The position numbers were made by a program, and so were the translations under genes. This document shows positions 46,785-58,107 of a stretch of 64,000 nt of DNA, in pieces. Under the pieces are notes generated by a model that did not search any database, was not told the origin of the DNA, and was given only the letters and a program-made list of their open reading frames with translations. Source of the DNA: Chrysopilus asiliformis (Eukaryota > Arthropoda > Insecta > Diptera > Rhagionidae); NCBI GenBank assembly GCA_964034945.1, contig OZ035960.1, positions 48,277,002 to 48,341,001 of the forward strand, read 5' to 3'. Position 1 is the stretch's first letter. Each line of letters opens with the position of its first letter.

Positions 46785-47290
46785 TCTACTATAGAGGGAA
46801 AGTATTGTATTTATAACGGAAACCTACTTGAGAACGGGGGGCAGATAGAAACTGTCTGATCAGTACGAAATCCGTTTCAGGCAAAATTATGAGGATATCC
46901 GTGGATCTATCAGTCGGTCTGTCCGTTTTACGTATTGTAAATAACTTGAGAACGCGTTGACCTAGAGATATGAAATTTTTATTAAGTTTTACGAAAATCG
47001 TAGTTTTCCGTCAACTTTTGGAAAAACAACGGTAGCTATAACGGGTACCTCCCATACATTTGTTTTAGAATACTCTTTTTTGAAATCTTGAAACCCATGA
47101 AAAAATGAATGTAACCAAATTTCCTGCATTCTTCCCTGTAACGGTTTTTACGAACCTTTAACGAATTTTCAGATAATTGAAAAAAAAAATATTTTCCATA
47201 TTTTTTCCGGAACTAAATATTGCAGAGGAAAGTTTTGTGTTGATAACAACTGATGTTTTTTCTCTGCGTGAGATTGAAATTCATATAGGG
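46785..47290 (+). repeat. Dispersed repeat family R2 (longest copy)
   Basis: Starts 'tctactatagagggaaagtattg', then 'cataattatg'-type and 'ggtctgtccgtttta' words, and ends 'ttccggaactaaatattgcagagg'. Partial copies are at 9230-9600, 38940-39095 and 63085-63465. The source element is unknown. Confidence 0.6.
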
Positions 47291-47429
47291 TCAGTCAACC
47301 GATGTAATTATAACATTTACAATTCTTTCTACTTGGTAATTTATCTGAAAAAACAAAGCTACCAACACCGAAGTTTTTGACTGATAAATGCTATTGCATA
47401 GAAACCCATGACAAACAATATAAAGCGCA

Positions 47430-48425
47430 AAATACAATTGGCCCGACACAACATTTACGGCGACAAAGTTGTCTTCCACATACAATTGAGCAGACTTTGA
47501 TGTTCTAAACGTCATTTGCTATTCATTAGATTTTGACATTCGGTTTTTACTAATTATCATACAAATTATAAATGTGAATGTAAGCAACACAGCATATATT
47601 TCCTAATATTTTCTTTAATTGACGAAATTTAGACTTTATGGTGTCCCCATAAGATTTCATTTTGAATCAACCATGAAATTTGATCGGCGAGCTGGCCGAC
47701 AAAAGTCAAATTCGGGTCAACTTTTTACGACGACAATGTTGGTCGCTTCTGTATTATACCCTATGTTTCTATATACAATATACAGGGTGGGCCAGAAAAG
47801 ACGCAGGGGTTTGAAGTCTTTATAACTTTTTTTTTATTTTTATTTTTTTAATTTTGTTTCAGCATTTTGTTAAGAAGACTTGGGCAATTTAAAATGGACC
47901 TGTACACAATAGAACAACGAACCGGTGGGCGGTGGACTCAATGGCTCTTTTACGGGACATGTTTGGCGGACGCATTATTTCGAAAAGAAGCGATTTCAAT
48001 TGGCCTCCGCGTTCACCTGATCTACCGACTCCAGATTGTTTCCTTTGGGGATATTTGAAAGAAAAGGTGCACGTCAACAAGCCAACACCATCAGCCAATT
48101 GAAAACCAACATTCGCAGTGAAATCGAGGCCATAACACGAAAGGTTATGGAAAATGTCTTGGAAAGAGCACGGATTTGCGAAGCAGAAAATGGCCACCAC
48201 TTGCGGGATATAATTTTCCATGTTTAGACCAAAAATATTCCCCATCAATCAACTACATGTATTTGAAAAAAAAAATTATAGGTTTCGCTAAAATAAAAAA
48301 TTTATAAAGAATTCAAACCCCCGCGTCTATTCTGGCCCACCCTGTACCATACAGAAACATAGGGTATTATGAGTTTAAAATCTGAAATTTGGCCGTAAAT
48401 GTTGTGTGGGGCCAATTATATTCTG
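47430..48425. repeat. Inverted repeats around a nested Tc1/mariner derivative
   Basis: 'aattggcccgacacaacatttacggcga' (47437-47464) recurs inverted at 48391-48418, and 'taccctatgtttctata' (47757-47773) recurs inverted at 48350-48366. The nested 562-bp element sits between the inner pair, so an older foldback appears to have been hit near its centre. Confidence 0.5.
47783..48344 (+). mobile_element. Internally deleted mariner-like element (DD41D-like)
   Basis: 562 bp, ends CAGGGTGGGCCAGAAAAGAC and near-perfect complement, TA duplications (47781-47782, 48345-48346). Inside, MDLYTIEQRT (a transposase start) is soon followed by the C-terminal part NWPPRSPDLPTPDCFLWGYL and, after a frame change, a stretch ending LRDIIFHV. 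The middle of the gene, with two catalytic Asp residues, is deleted. Non-autonomous. Confidence 0.85.
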
Positions 48426-49982
48426 GCCTTTAAACAGTTTGGAAAATATCTAAAAAGAGAGAAATTTCTTATCAGTGAGTGTATTTTTGAGTGTAAATTT
48501 GAGTGATAATTTCCTTTGTGAAAAATACATATCTATAAAATGATTACGTTGGTCGCGATAGTGTTGATACTGTTTCTTAAATGTCACAAGAATCTGGCAA
48601 CCCTGCAAAAACCAATATATAATTTAAAGCGTTGAAATAATGTACTCAAATGGCCTTTAAATTCCTTTATTTCATGATACGACAGTAGAATAGTCCCGAC
48701 ATCCTTTTTCATGATCATCACCATCATCATGTAGAAAACGCCATTAATCCTTTTCCAACATTTCTAACCTTGACCCTCCCGATGATAATGATGGCGGTAA
48801 TGGCAGAATAGATTGCCAATGCTAGAAACTCATATCATCAAAACTATGTCTACGAGCAAGAATTCGTTGGCGTGTCCAGGCCGCCGCATGTGAATTTCAG
48901 AGTAAACATGAAAAGATATACTTCCAGGGTTCTCATATAACTCGCCCACATTATGCCTATGACGTTTGAAGTTAAAGGGATTGACGACGTAGAACGCAAC
49001 AATTATTTGCCTACAGCGAATTCCGTGTTAAAGCAGTGACCCCAACGACTCGTAGCTCCTTCTATTCGATCCATTTCCAAAGTGGGACATACCAACAACA
49101 ACAACACATAAATACATTATAAACAGCTGTTCCATAGAAAAGGCAGACTTGTCCTTTTTGCTTTCGGGTCTGTCCCAAGCGCAGAACATTGCGTGAACTT
49201 CAACGATTGTGGATAATTGCCTATGGGGTGGTTTGTTTGTTTGTCTGTTTATCAACACAATAGTCGCACCAAACTTAATAATATATCATGCCATCAAGTT
49301 AGCTGGGAAGGACCACGACCTCGATCACCCACCAGCCAACCAATTGAATTTCCGAGGGTGGTCTCAGTAAGGCTAGCCAAAACATTTATACACATTAGTG
49401 TCCACCATTCTACGAGTTGACTAAACCAGGTCATGTTAGGCAAGTGCAATTTTTGGATGCGGGGGCGGAGGCATCCAGCAGGCAATTCACATTAAGGGCA
49501 TAATACTGTTTATACATATAGTATACTCCAACAGACACAGATAGAAGCGATGTATAGAAATTGGGTCATTATTGCTTAGGTCACATAGGAATTGAGCGCG
49601 CAGGTGAATTGATTTTCTATTGCCTTTGGGTTTTAATAAGTTTCCTAGAATTTTCCCTTTCCACAATCAACTTACCTTTTGTGTACTCAGGTGCTTTCAT
49701 ATCAATGTCACTACAGAATCGTTCGCAATGCATAAAACTGCATCAACGGTGAATAATAATTTGCTATTAAAAATTTATCATTGCACAACTGGTGATGGTT
49801 TACTATTTTATACGGCGTCGGATATAAGGTCGGAACACATAACAATTTTCACGTCTGGAGATTTGATATAGTGTGGATACAATATAACATATAATGGAGA
49901 ATTCTTTAAAAAAATAAAGTATTTTCTTGTCCAAGAAAAAAAAAATCACAATTTTTTTGGTTGATTTTTATTTTATATCGGA
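48426..49982. other. No gene recognised
   Basis: Moderately GC, unique-looking DNA. Frames on both strands around 49028-49485 overlap each other and lack recognisable motifs, so none is called. Confidence 0.45.
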
Positions 49983-52900
49983 CTAGCAGACCTTTCGTTG
50001 TCAGCTTAAAGTTTTTTGTATAAATTTTAGAATGCCAAAAAACACTCATGTGAAGTTGGCGACCTATTTTTGGAAATCATTAAAAAAAATTGGAGTTCTG
50101 AGTAGCATTTGAATAGTTCTATAGTTCTCAATTAGTAAAAAAAATAGTTCTGGTGTTTTAAGGGGGGAAAAACCGGAACCAAAAAATGGGTCGCCAAGTT
50201 CACGCAGCGACCTGTTTTCCGAAAAAAAACAGTTCTGATGGTATATATCGATTCACGATAAAGAGTTCTACAGTTCCTGATAGTTTTTTTCAATAGTTCT
50301 AGTAAAAAAAAATTTCATACAAAAAACCACTAAAATCCAAAATATTAAGATTAAAACAGTTCTGGTTGGAGTTCCCTGTAGCACTCCACACCAGGAATCG
50401 TAATCCGTGCTTATTTGGCCGGAATGTTGAATTTTCGAGAAAAACAAATTTTCAAACAATTTTTAAAAAAATCATATAAAAATATCCTGGAAAAGGATAC
50501 AACAGTTCTGGTTGGAGTTCCCTGTAGCACTCCACACCAGTAATCGTAATCCGTGCTTATTTGGGCGGAATGTCGAGTTTTCGACGTCCGTCAAGTTAGC
50601 ACTACAACTTTTGAAATTAGAAAAACTTTTTATTGGATTAATTGTCGCTTAATAGTCGTGATTTTTTCGTAAAAGAAAAAAAATTGTCGCGCCCATATTT
50701 TTCAAAATGTTGCATAGTTAGCACTACACACCCTAGAAATCGGGTAATTCGCACGTTGAACTGGAAACTAATGATTGGATTAATTGTCGCTTGACCGTTA
50801 AAATTTTGTCGTTAAATAAAAAAAACCCGTCCCGAACATTTTTTTTAAAAATTACCCCGTTTAAAGCCAACTGATGGTCTAGTTAGCATTACACACCCCA
50901 GAACTGGGGTAATTCGCACGTTGAACTGGAAACTAATGATTGGATTAATTGTCGCTTGATCGTTATGATTTTGTCGTAAAATAAAAAAAACCCCGTCCCG
51001 AACAATTTTTCAAAAATTACCCCGTTTAAAGCCAAGTGATGGTATAAATTTCTTCTTTAATTTTTCCGTTTTCTTCCCATTTAATGGATAAAATTACACA
51101 GCAATTGGCATTTTCAAAGCGAATTTGCATTTTTACATCAAATCCCACAATTTGAATTAAAAATCTTTCAAAAAACTATAAAAACTCATTGAATGAAATC
51201 AAGTTTACATTCAATGTCCATTTGCTTGTTTTTCCCCATGAAAATTTTTTCGATTTTTTTAACGAAATTTTTTGATTTTCCGAATGACTTTAGCTCGAGA
51301 TTTGAAATTTTGCACAAATGCGAGTAACGTTAAGAGAAAGAATTCGTAAAAAAATGGGGAAAATCGGATGACTCCTTCCCCCCTTCCCGCTGAAAATTGA
51401 AGTTTTTGGCGATTTTCTCGAAAACGGTTCATCGTATCAACCACGTTGCAAACAGAAAAGTGTTTAGAATACAATTTTACATAATTCTCTCATATATCAT
51501 AAAGTCGAGCGAGATATTTTTTGTGTTTTATGTCGCTCAAAAGTTTTCGATTTTCTTCGAAGGTTTTTTCCATTGCAGATTTCATGCATTGCGGATTTCA
51601 TGCAAAAATTCATATCTTTTGACCTGTTTATCGTAGGTGCACACTCTTTACAGCAAAATGTAGGAGAATTGTCTGAAATTTTCAAAAAAAGTGTCGCGAG
51701 CCAAATATTTCATACAATTTTTTTCAGGACGAGCAAAAGATTCGGTAAATTCGAAAAAACTCCTTTTTTGGTTACTTTTTTTAATGAAATTTTTTACTGT
51801 TAGATGCTGAATACAATTTTCTACAACTTCTTTGAAGATACAAAGGTATTATTTCATACTACTTTCGTGTAGTGAACCGAAAACTAATCCATAGTGGCAG
51901 AAATTTTATTGAAAAATTAAAAACGGGGAGAAAGAGTGCTCATATTGAATTTTGGTATATAGCCGAATTATGTAAAATTACATTGTAAACACTTTTCTGT
52001 TTGCAACGTTGTTGATACGATGAACCGTTTTCAAGAAAATCGCCAAAAACTTCAATTTTCAGCGGGAAGGGGGGAAGGAGTCATCCGATTTTCCCCATTT
52101 TTTTACGAATTCTTTCTCTTAGCGTTACTCGCATTTGTGCAAAATTTCAAATCTCTAGCTAAAGTCATTCGGAAAATCAAAAAATTTCGTTAAAAAAATC
52201 GAAAAAATTTTCATGGGGAAAAACAAGCAAATGGACATTGAATGTAAACTTGATTTCATTCAATGAGTTTTTATAGTTTTTTGAAAGATTTTTAATTCAA
52301 ATTGTGGGATTTGATGTAAAAATGCAAATTCGCTTTGAAAATGCCAATTGCTGTGTAATTTTATCCATTAAATGGGAAGAAAACGGAAAAATTAAAGAAG
52401 AAATTTATACCATCACTTGGCTTTAAACGGGGTAATTTTTGAAAAATTGTAAAAATTGTTCGGGACGGGGTTTTTTTTATTTTACGACAAAATCATAACG
52501 GTCAAGCGACAATTAATCCAATCATTAGTTTCCAGTTCAACGTGCGAATTACCCCAGTTCTGGGGTGTGTAATGCTAACTAGACCATCAGTTGGCTTTAA
52601 ACGGGGTAATTTTAAAAAAAAATGTTCGGGACGGGTTTTTTTTTATTTTACGACAAAATTTTAACGGTCAAGCGACAATTAATCCAATCATTAGTTTCCA
52701 GTTCAACGTGCGAATTACCCGATTTCTAGGGTGTGTAGTGCTAACTATGCAACATTTTGAAAAATATGGGCGCGACAATTTTTTTTCTTTTACGAAAAAA
52801 TCACGACTATTAAGCGACAATTAATCCAATAAAAAGTTTTTCTAATTTCAAAAGTTGTAGTGCTAACTTGACGGACGTGAGTGAATATTTGTTTTTCTCG

Positions 52901-53600
52901 AAAATTCAACATTCCGGCCAAATAAGCACGGATTATGATTACTGGGGTGGAGTGCTACAGGGAACTCCAACCAGAACTGTTTTAATCTTAATATTTTGGA
53001 TTTTAGTGGTTTTTTGTATGAAATTTTTTTTACTAGAACTATTGAAAAAAACTATCAGGAACTGTAGAACTCTTTATCGTGAATCGATATATACCATCAG
53101 AACTGTTTTTTTCGGAAAACAGGTCGCTGCGTGAACTTGGCGACCCATTTTTTGGTTCCGGTTTTTCCCCCCTTAAAACACCAGAACTATTTTTTTTACT
53201 AATTGAGAACTATAGAACTATTCAAAAGCTACTCAGAACTCTAATTTTTTTTAATGATTTCCAAAAATAGGTCGCCAACTTCACATGAGTCCAAAAAACC
53301 ATAAATAACTTAAAAGCTTTTAAGAAAAAATGTTATCCTTACAGGACCTTCCGTTTCGAATTTTGAAATTCTAACTCCAGATTCGTGATAAGCAACCCTG
53401 AAAACCTCCGAAAGCCAGTTTTTGCGAGAAAAATTGGAAAAAGGGTCATTTGCGATATCCTTACAGGACCTTCCATTTAGAATTTTAAAAATCTAACATA
53501 GCAAAAAACCTGCTCCTGGCAACGCAGATCATTTTGCAAAAAACCGCGTAAAAATCGGTCCAGTAGTTTTTGAGTTTTGTACTCCATTTTTATATATATA
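49983..53600 (+). repeat. Family R1 copy split by the foldback element
   Basis: The left part ends 'tttagaatgcc' and the right part resumes 'accataaataacttaaaagctttt'. Together they match 9670-10080 across the whole insertion, including the 'ctgctcctggcaacgcagatc' and TATATA tail words. Confidence 0.75.
50044..53290. mobile_element. 3.25-kb foldback transposon with 9-bp duplication
   Basis: A huge palindrome. The left arm is 50044-51487, the right arm about 51958-53290, around a ~470-bp unmatched spacer. Ends are ACTCATGTGAAGTTGGCGAC and its complement, flanked by perfect 9-bp CCAAAAAAC repeats (50035-50043, 53291-53299). The arms contain two to three diverged tandem units (~142-165 bp, marked 'attggattaattgtcgctt' at 50632, 50774, 50939). 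A ~140-bp piece is duplicated only in the left arm (50361-50440, 50501-50583). No transposase is recognised. Long repeat-bearing arms plus a 9-bp duplication are features of Foldback/Mutator-like elements. Confidence 0.9.
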
Positions 53601-53619
53601 GATTATATTTCAGATTATA

Positions 53620-53746
53620 GGCCCTATTCCAGAATCCGATACGAATGGTTCGAATCGTAAACTCAATGTTGTTGTTAGTGTTTTATACCAACAACAACAT
53701 TGAGTTTACGATCCGAACCATTCGTATCGGATTCTGGAATAGGGCC
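53620..53746. mobile_element. Foldback MITE with 5-bp duplication, copy 2
   Basis: 127-bp near-perfect palindrome, ends GGCCCTATTCCAGAATCCGA and its complement, TTATA on both sides (53615-53619, 53747-53751). Sister of 13400-13505. The arms pair over almost the whole length. Confidence 0.87.
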
Positions 53747-53770
53747 TTATAATTTGAGAAATATATAGAA

Positions 53771-54199
53771 CAGAGGTGTCCAACCTTTTAGCTTTCATGG
53801 GCCACAAGAGAAGACAACTGTTATCACAGTCAGCTGTTTTCCTTTTTCTTTTTTGTTTTTTTTGCTTGTTCATATTTGTCTTGTTAATTTAAAGTATATT
53901 TTATATGTTATTTATTTATTTATTTTAATGTAACATTTCGACAAAGTTTTCACGGGTAAATATTGACAGTTATAACATAGTGTATTTAAATGATTGTTCA
54001 ACGCCTCTGAAGATGAGCCAAAACAAGGCTCGAAACGTCAGGCTGATGTTTGTTTTATTTCCTATACATACTTAGTTAACAATTTTAAGTAATTTAAACT
54101 TCAATAATTCATAAAGTTTGTAAATACTTATATCAGTTTTGTTGGGCCACATTCAAACACGTCCTGGGCCGCATACGGGCCGCGGGTTGTGCAAGACTG
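53771..54199. mobile_element. hAT-type MITE (8-bp duplication)
   Basis: 429 bp starting CAGAGGTGTCCAACCTTTTA and ending 'gggccgcgggttgtgcaagactg', the classic hAT/Charlie-style wording with GGGCCACA and GGGCCGC inside. It is flanked by perfect 8-bp ATATAGAA repeats (53763-53770, 54200-54207). No transposase is present. It contains a hammerhead-like motif at 54003-54043. Confidence 0.9.
54003..54043 (+). ncRNA. Hammerhead-ribozyme-like motif (probably relic)
   Basis: Order GCCT - CTGAAGA - T - GAGCC/aaaacaa/GGCTC - GAAAC - GTC - AGGC. It has the CUGANGA and GAAA core blocks, a 5-bp stem II, a GUC cleavage triplet, and a 4-bp stem I. Stem III is only two pairs, as in the minimal hammerheads described from Penelope-like retroelements. 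An extra U after CUGAAGA departs from the consensus, so activity is doubtful. Confidence 0.45.
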
Positions 54200-54219
54200 A
54201 TATAGAATTTATATCGTAA

Positions 54220-54461
54220 GGCCTCGTTCACACTTGCGATTTGTTCCTGAATTTCTCCGCGAATTTTATTCAGAATTAGTTCTACGAAATTTATTCAACT
54301 ATCGCAGAATTAAATCACTTAGCAAAAATTGTCAAAATTAGAATTCATTCGGATGGTTTTAAATGTAAAAAAAATTCTAGTTCGATTTTGTGTCGTAGTG
54401 CAAACGGTTGCGCAACATGAATTTAGTGTCGCAAAATAAAGTGTCAGGTGTAAACGGCGCC
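54220..54461. mobile_element. MITE, PIF/Harbinger-like (TAA)
   Basis: 242 bp, ends GGCCTCGTTCACACTTG and (inverted) 'caggtgtaaacggcgcc', flanked by TAA (54217-54219, 54462-54464). Sits 20 bp from the hAT MITE. Confidence 0.7.
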
Positions 54462-54576
54462 TAAGGATTTCTCTTATGATGATTTTTACATTCTTATACA
54501 AAATATAATAAAGTATTTTATTCATAAAAAATGTCGACCTTTTAATTTTGCAAAAAATTTTTGCCGAGCACTCTTA

Positions 54577-54759
54577 AGCCCAATTCAGAGTAACGATTGC
54601 GATTGATTGATTGATTTGATTGTAGGACGGGGGCTCACAAGGGAACCCCACGCACGATTGAAGCTTTTTGACCAATGAGATCAAAGCTTTCAACGATGGG
54701 ACAATGAAATTGATCGAGGTAGCTCAATTGTCATCGTAATTGTTAGTCTGAATTGGGCT
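54577..54759. mobile_element. MITE (TTA) carrying a ~45-bp LINE tail
   Basis: Ends AGCCCAATTCAGA and its complement; TTA flanks (54574-54576, 54760-54762). Inside, 54615-54655 ('gggggctcacaagggaaccccacgc') matches the last bases of the LINE tail at 28755-28800, inverted, with a short (GATT)n tail and a repeated ACGATTG at both sides. So a minimal LINE insertion lies within the MITE. Confidence 0.75.
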
Positions 54760-54762
54760 TTA

Positions 54763-56090
54763 AGTCAATTGTAGCATTCACCCGTATTGTGATTGTCGTG
54801 TCGCTTTCGACAAGAGTCGTTTTACGTCTTTTTGTTGGTAGCAAAGCACTAATAACAACATGTAATAGCAAAATGTGGGTGACTATTACAAAAATGTCTT
54901 TCTGTCAGGCAGTGTGTAAAAAGCTACTGGAGCAAGAGCCATGAAATTTTACAGAGATGTTTGGTCCTTCAACCCCGGAGCTAGGGGGGGGGATAGGGCT
55001 TGGGAGCTGATTGTGTGAATTTTTCATTACAGAAAGTCGCTCAAATTTTGAACACTCACCTTATTTCAAAGTTTACTTCAAAAATATCAAATATTCACCT
55101 CAGAACCTTTAATAGAAATCCACATTTCTATGCCTGGTGAACCAAATAACGTCATTCATTGCATTTTTCATGTCAACGACTGTTGTGTTCTATGATAGTT
55201 GGTGAAATATGTTCTTAAATTTGTTATGAGAAATTCAAGCGTTGATTAAAATTTAATCTGAATGCTTTCAGTCATAAAAAAAAACATATGTTCTGGATTG
55301 TTTCGCTTACATTGTTCCCATGTACTTTCTTGTAACAACAATTCAGACCTACTTCAATAGAGCAAAATGACTAAAATATTATGACTTTGATGGTGACGAA
55401 AAATTTCCGATGACGGTGGCATGAAAAAGAAAATCATATTTCTACTGTTTGGAGTTTGTTTATGGCGGCATGGTAGTCGAGGAAATTATTTTATCATCAT
55501 GGAAGTTTTCTATATGCCTCCCTAGAATCTCTTCATAGCTTTTCATTAGGTGCAATTACGATGGTTTCTTGTGCCGAAGTTAATTCGTTAGAACGAGATC
55601 CGAATCAGACCCTTATAAAAACCTTATAGAAGTAATTTCAATAATTTAATAGACGATTAAATTTTACGATCTCTCTATTGATTGGTGTTTGGATGAAGAA
55701 TACGAGAAATGGGAGATATTTGGAGTAATTTCGTGAAGAATAAAAATCTACCATCTTACTTAACAAAGAAAATATTTTCATGTGACAAAATTAAAAGAAT
55801 AGTAAAACATTATTTACACATAATTTCTGCCTGAGATAGTAAATTTAGACCGAATCGAATTTATTAAACTAAGAATTTTTATGTTTGGAAAATTTCATGT
55901 CATGCAACATTTATGGTAACCATGACGTTAGCGGTTGACATAAATGTTGTGCTTGGTGAAAAATTGAGAGTTTATTTATGAAAGAAGATTTTCAGATATA
56001 CATTAGATCAGTTGTGAAGGTTCAAAAACAAAATATACCCATTTTCTAGTAGCTAAAGCTCAAAACTACCACAAGAAAATCTGTAACTGC
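54763..56090. other. No gene recognised
   Basis: Unique-looking AT-rich DNA; the frame at 54753-54944 overlaps the MITE end and is not supported. Confidence 0.45.
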
Positions 56091-56297
56091 ACGGAGAGAA
56101 ATTCAAATAGGATTATATGAGATAATGGACTCTTCTGCAATGGTTCCCTAAAAATAGGGAATTATTACTACAATTTTGGGAATATTTCCTATTTTTTGGC
56201 ATGAATTCCCTTTTTGTTTAGGAGTCATTACCAAAAAATTTCACTGTCTTGTATATCCCTTTTTTTTGCAGGAATCTGTCCTATTATTTCTCTCCGT
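56091..56297. mobile_element. Short ACGGAGAGAAAT-ended MITE
   Basis: 207 bp, ends ACGGAGAGAAAT / ATTTCTCTCCGT. CTG lies just outside on both sides with one extra C on the left. Internal 'ggaatt'/'aattcc' words recall the ACACGG element at 42046-43094. Confidence 0.5.
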
Positions 56298-56639
56298 CTG
56301 AAGTGTAAAGACGTCTATTTCTTATGAAAAGTTCCTGAATTATTATTACTCAAGAACAATTTTCCCGCTAGTGGATTTCATGAAAACCAATGATGGGATT
56401 TTTACTTTTTAAATAAAATATACTTTTTTTTATCTAATATCGGCAATTAAAACCAAATATTTTTTTCTGGGGTTTTTTGGGTTTTATTGGGGTTTTTAAT
56501 GGTGTTTTATAGTGCATTTTTTTTGATTTTTTTGGGTGAGCTTTTTTTTTTTAAAAAAACCATTGGGTTTTTTTGGGATGAAGTAAATAATTACAACCCT
56601 GCTTACAAATCAAATATAAAATGACAAAAAAAGGATATA

Positions 56640-56830
56640 AAAATGTGTTTTTAAGAATAGCTTTTTTAAAAAAAATTAGCGTTGTGAATCAGAAATTAAA
56701 GCAAGACAAAGCATAAAAAAAACTAAAAATTTATCGCGCTTTTATTTCGGATTACAGCGCTCAAAAAACTTTTTTCTTCTTTTCATTATATTTTTTTTAA
56801 ATAAAAGCTTTTTTTAAAAAATTTTTAGTC
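56640..56830. repeat. AT-rich foldback repeat, copy 3
   Basis: 'agcgttgtgaatcagaaattaaagc' and 'cgcgcttttatttcggattacagcgct' are inverted within T/A runs ending AAATAAAAGCTTTTTT. Same family as 16250-16445. Confidence 0.55.
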
Positions 56831-57859
56831 TGAGTTTGCAAAAATAGGAACATCACTTAAATCAAAGAGCGACATCTTGAAGCTTCTGTTAATCTTCTGT
56901 TATAAATTTTCTTATAGAAATACAAGTAAAATGCAAATAAGATTTCCCATTATTCGTGTTCCAAGAATTTCCGCACCAATAAATATTCATATGTTTACAC
57001 CACGAATGACACCTTTATCAATAAATGAATTATTTATGAATTACGTCTAATCTACCTTTTATCAAAATTTATTTATATCTGATATCAAATATAAAATAAA
57101 CATTCTATATATTTTCACGTTATACACATTCTTAATCGTATTGATGTTGGGCTAATAATAATTTCCGATTGAATTTACAAAAATGTAAATTTCTGCGAAT
57201 TACATTTCATTACTTAACAAAATTCATGCTTTTTTTGTGTTTGTAAAAATTGTGAAATAAATTATTTATTTTCTGCGTTAGAAAATATGTATTTCACCAC
57301 AGAAATATTTTTGCTGACGTCGATGGACGTTTATTTTTATAATGATAACAAATTTCCACAAATTTTCGCCCGCAGTCCTTTCTGAATACAAAATCAATTG
57401 GAAATTAAATTGCGTTACGAAAGTGTAATTCGTATATGCTTTCAAAATATTGTACAAAAGATCATTGGACTGTGATTTATATTGGGCCAATTGTATCTAC
57501 AGCAGATTCTCATCTAAATAAACATAAACCACCCACCGCTTATGATTGAGCTTTTCAGAGTTTCACGCGAATCTTATACTTGGCTATGCTTCTGAGTCTG
57601 TTTCGAATTTTGTTCTTTGGGCGCTTAAGTTTTTATACGAATTCCACGAAAAAGAGGGGAAGGTGGAAAGGAATTTCGATCCGTATAGAGAATATCTTAA
57701 TGTGGAATTACCAAAGCGTTCAAAATTACTCGGTATTGTTTATGCTATTTCAAAACTTCTGGAAAATGTATTTAAATCTGAATTTCATGCGAATATCTAA
57801 AATGTGGTTAAATTTGGGTTTACAAAGAAATTAAAGGCTTCCTTTTAATACTCTTATAT

Positions 57860-58094
57860 CGTCGGCTAAAAGTGAAATTATGCTAAGTCCATTTGGTATA
57901 ATTTTTCAGAAGAGCAATGAAAACCTTGTTAAATCGTTTTAATTATCTTTCAATAACACTGAGTTTTCTTTAAATGAGAAAAATTGGGCTCAGTTTTCTT
58001 TAAATGAAAATTAAAATGATTTAACAAGGTTTTTTATTGCTCTTCTGTCAAATTTGGTATAATGGACTTAGCACAATTTCACTTTTAGCCGACG
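57860..58094. mobile_element. Foldback MITE
   Basis: 235 bp, arms beginning CGTCGGCTAAAAGTGAAATT, about 90 bp each and highly similar, with ATAT on both sides (57856-57859, 58095-58098). ATAT is its own complement, so the duplication length is ambiguous. Arms include 'agaagagcaat' and 'aaccttgttaaatc'. Confidence 0.75.
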
Positions 58095-58107
58095 ATATGA
58101 TTTTTAT

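Noticed and set aside
49028..49485. Overlapping frames on both strands
   Set aside because: They contradict each other, lack motifs, and show no splice or codon support.
50268..50459. Frame repeated as 52868-53134 in the foldback arms (FFSKIQHSGQISTDY...)
   Set aside because: The conservation is explained by near-identity of the two DNA arms, so it gives no independent evidence of coding.
57546..57800. 84-codon plus frame (SEFHANLILGYAS...)
   Set aside because: Two overlapping frames are open over the same bases and no family is recognised; the similar phrase at its two ends may be a small direct repeat.
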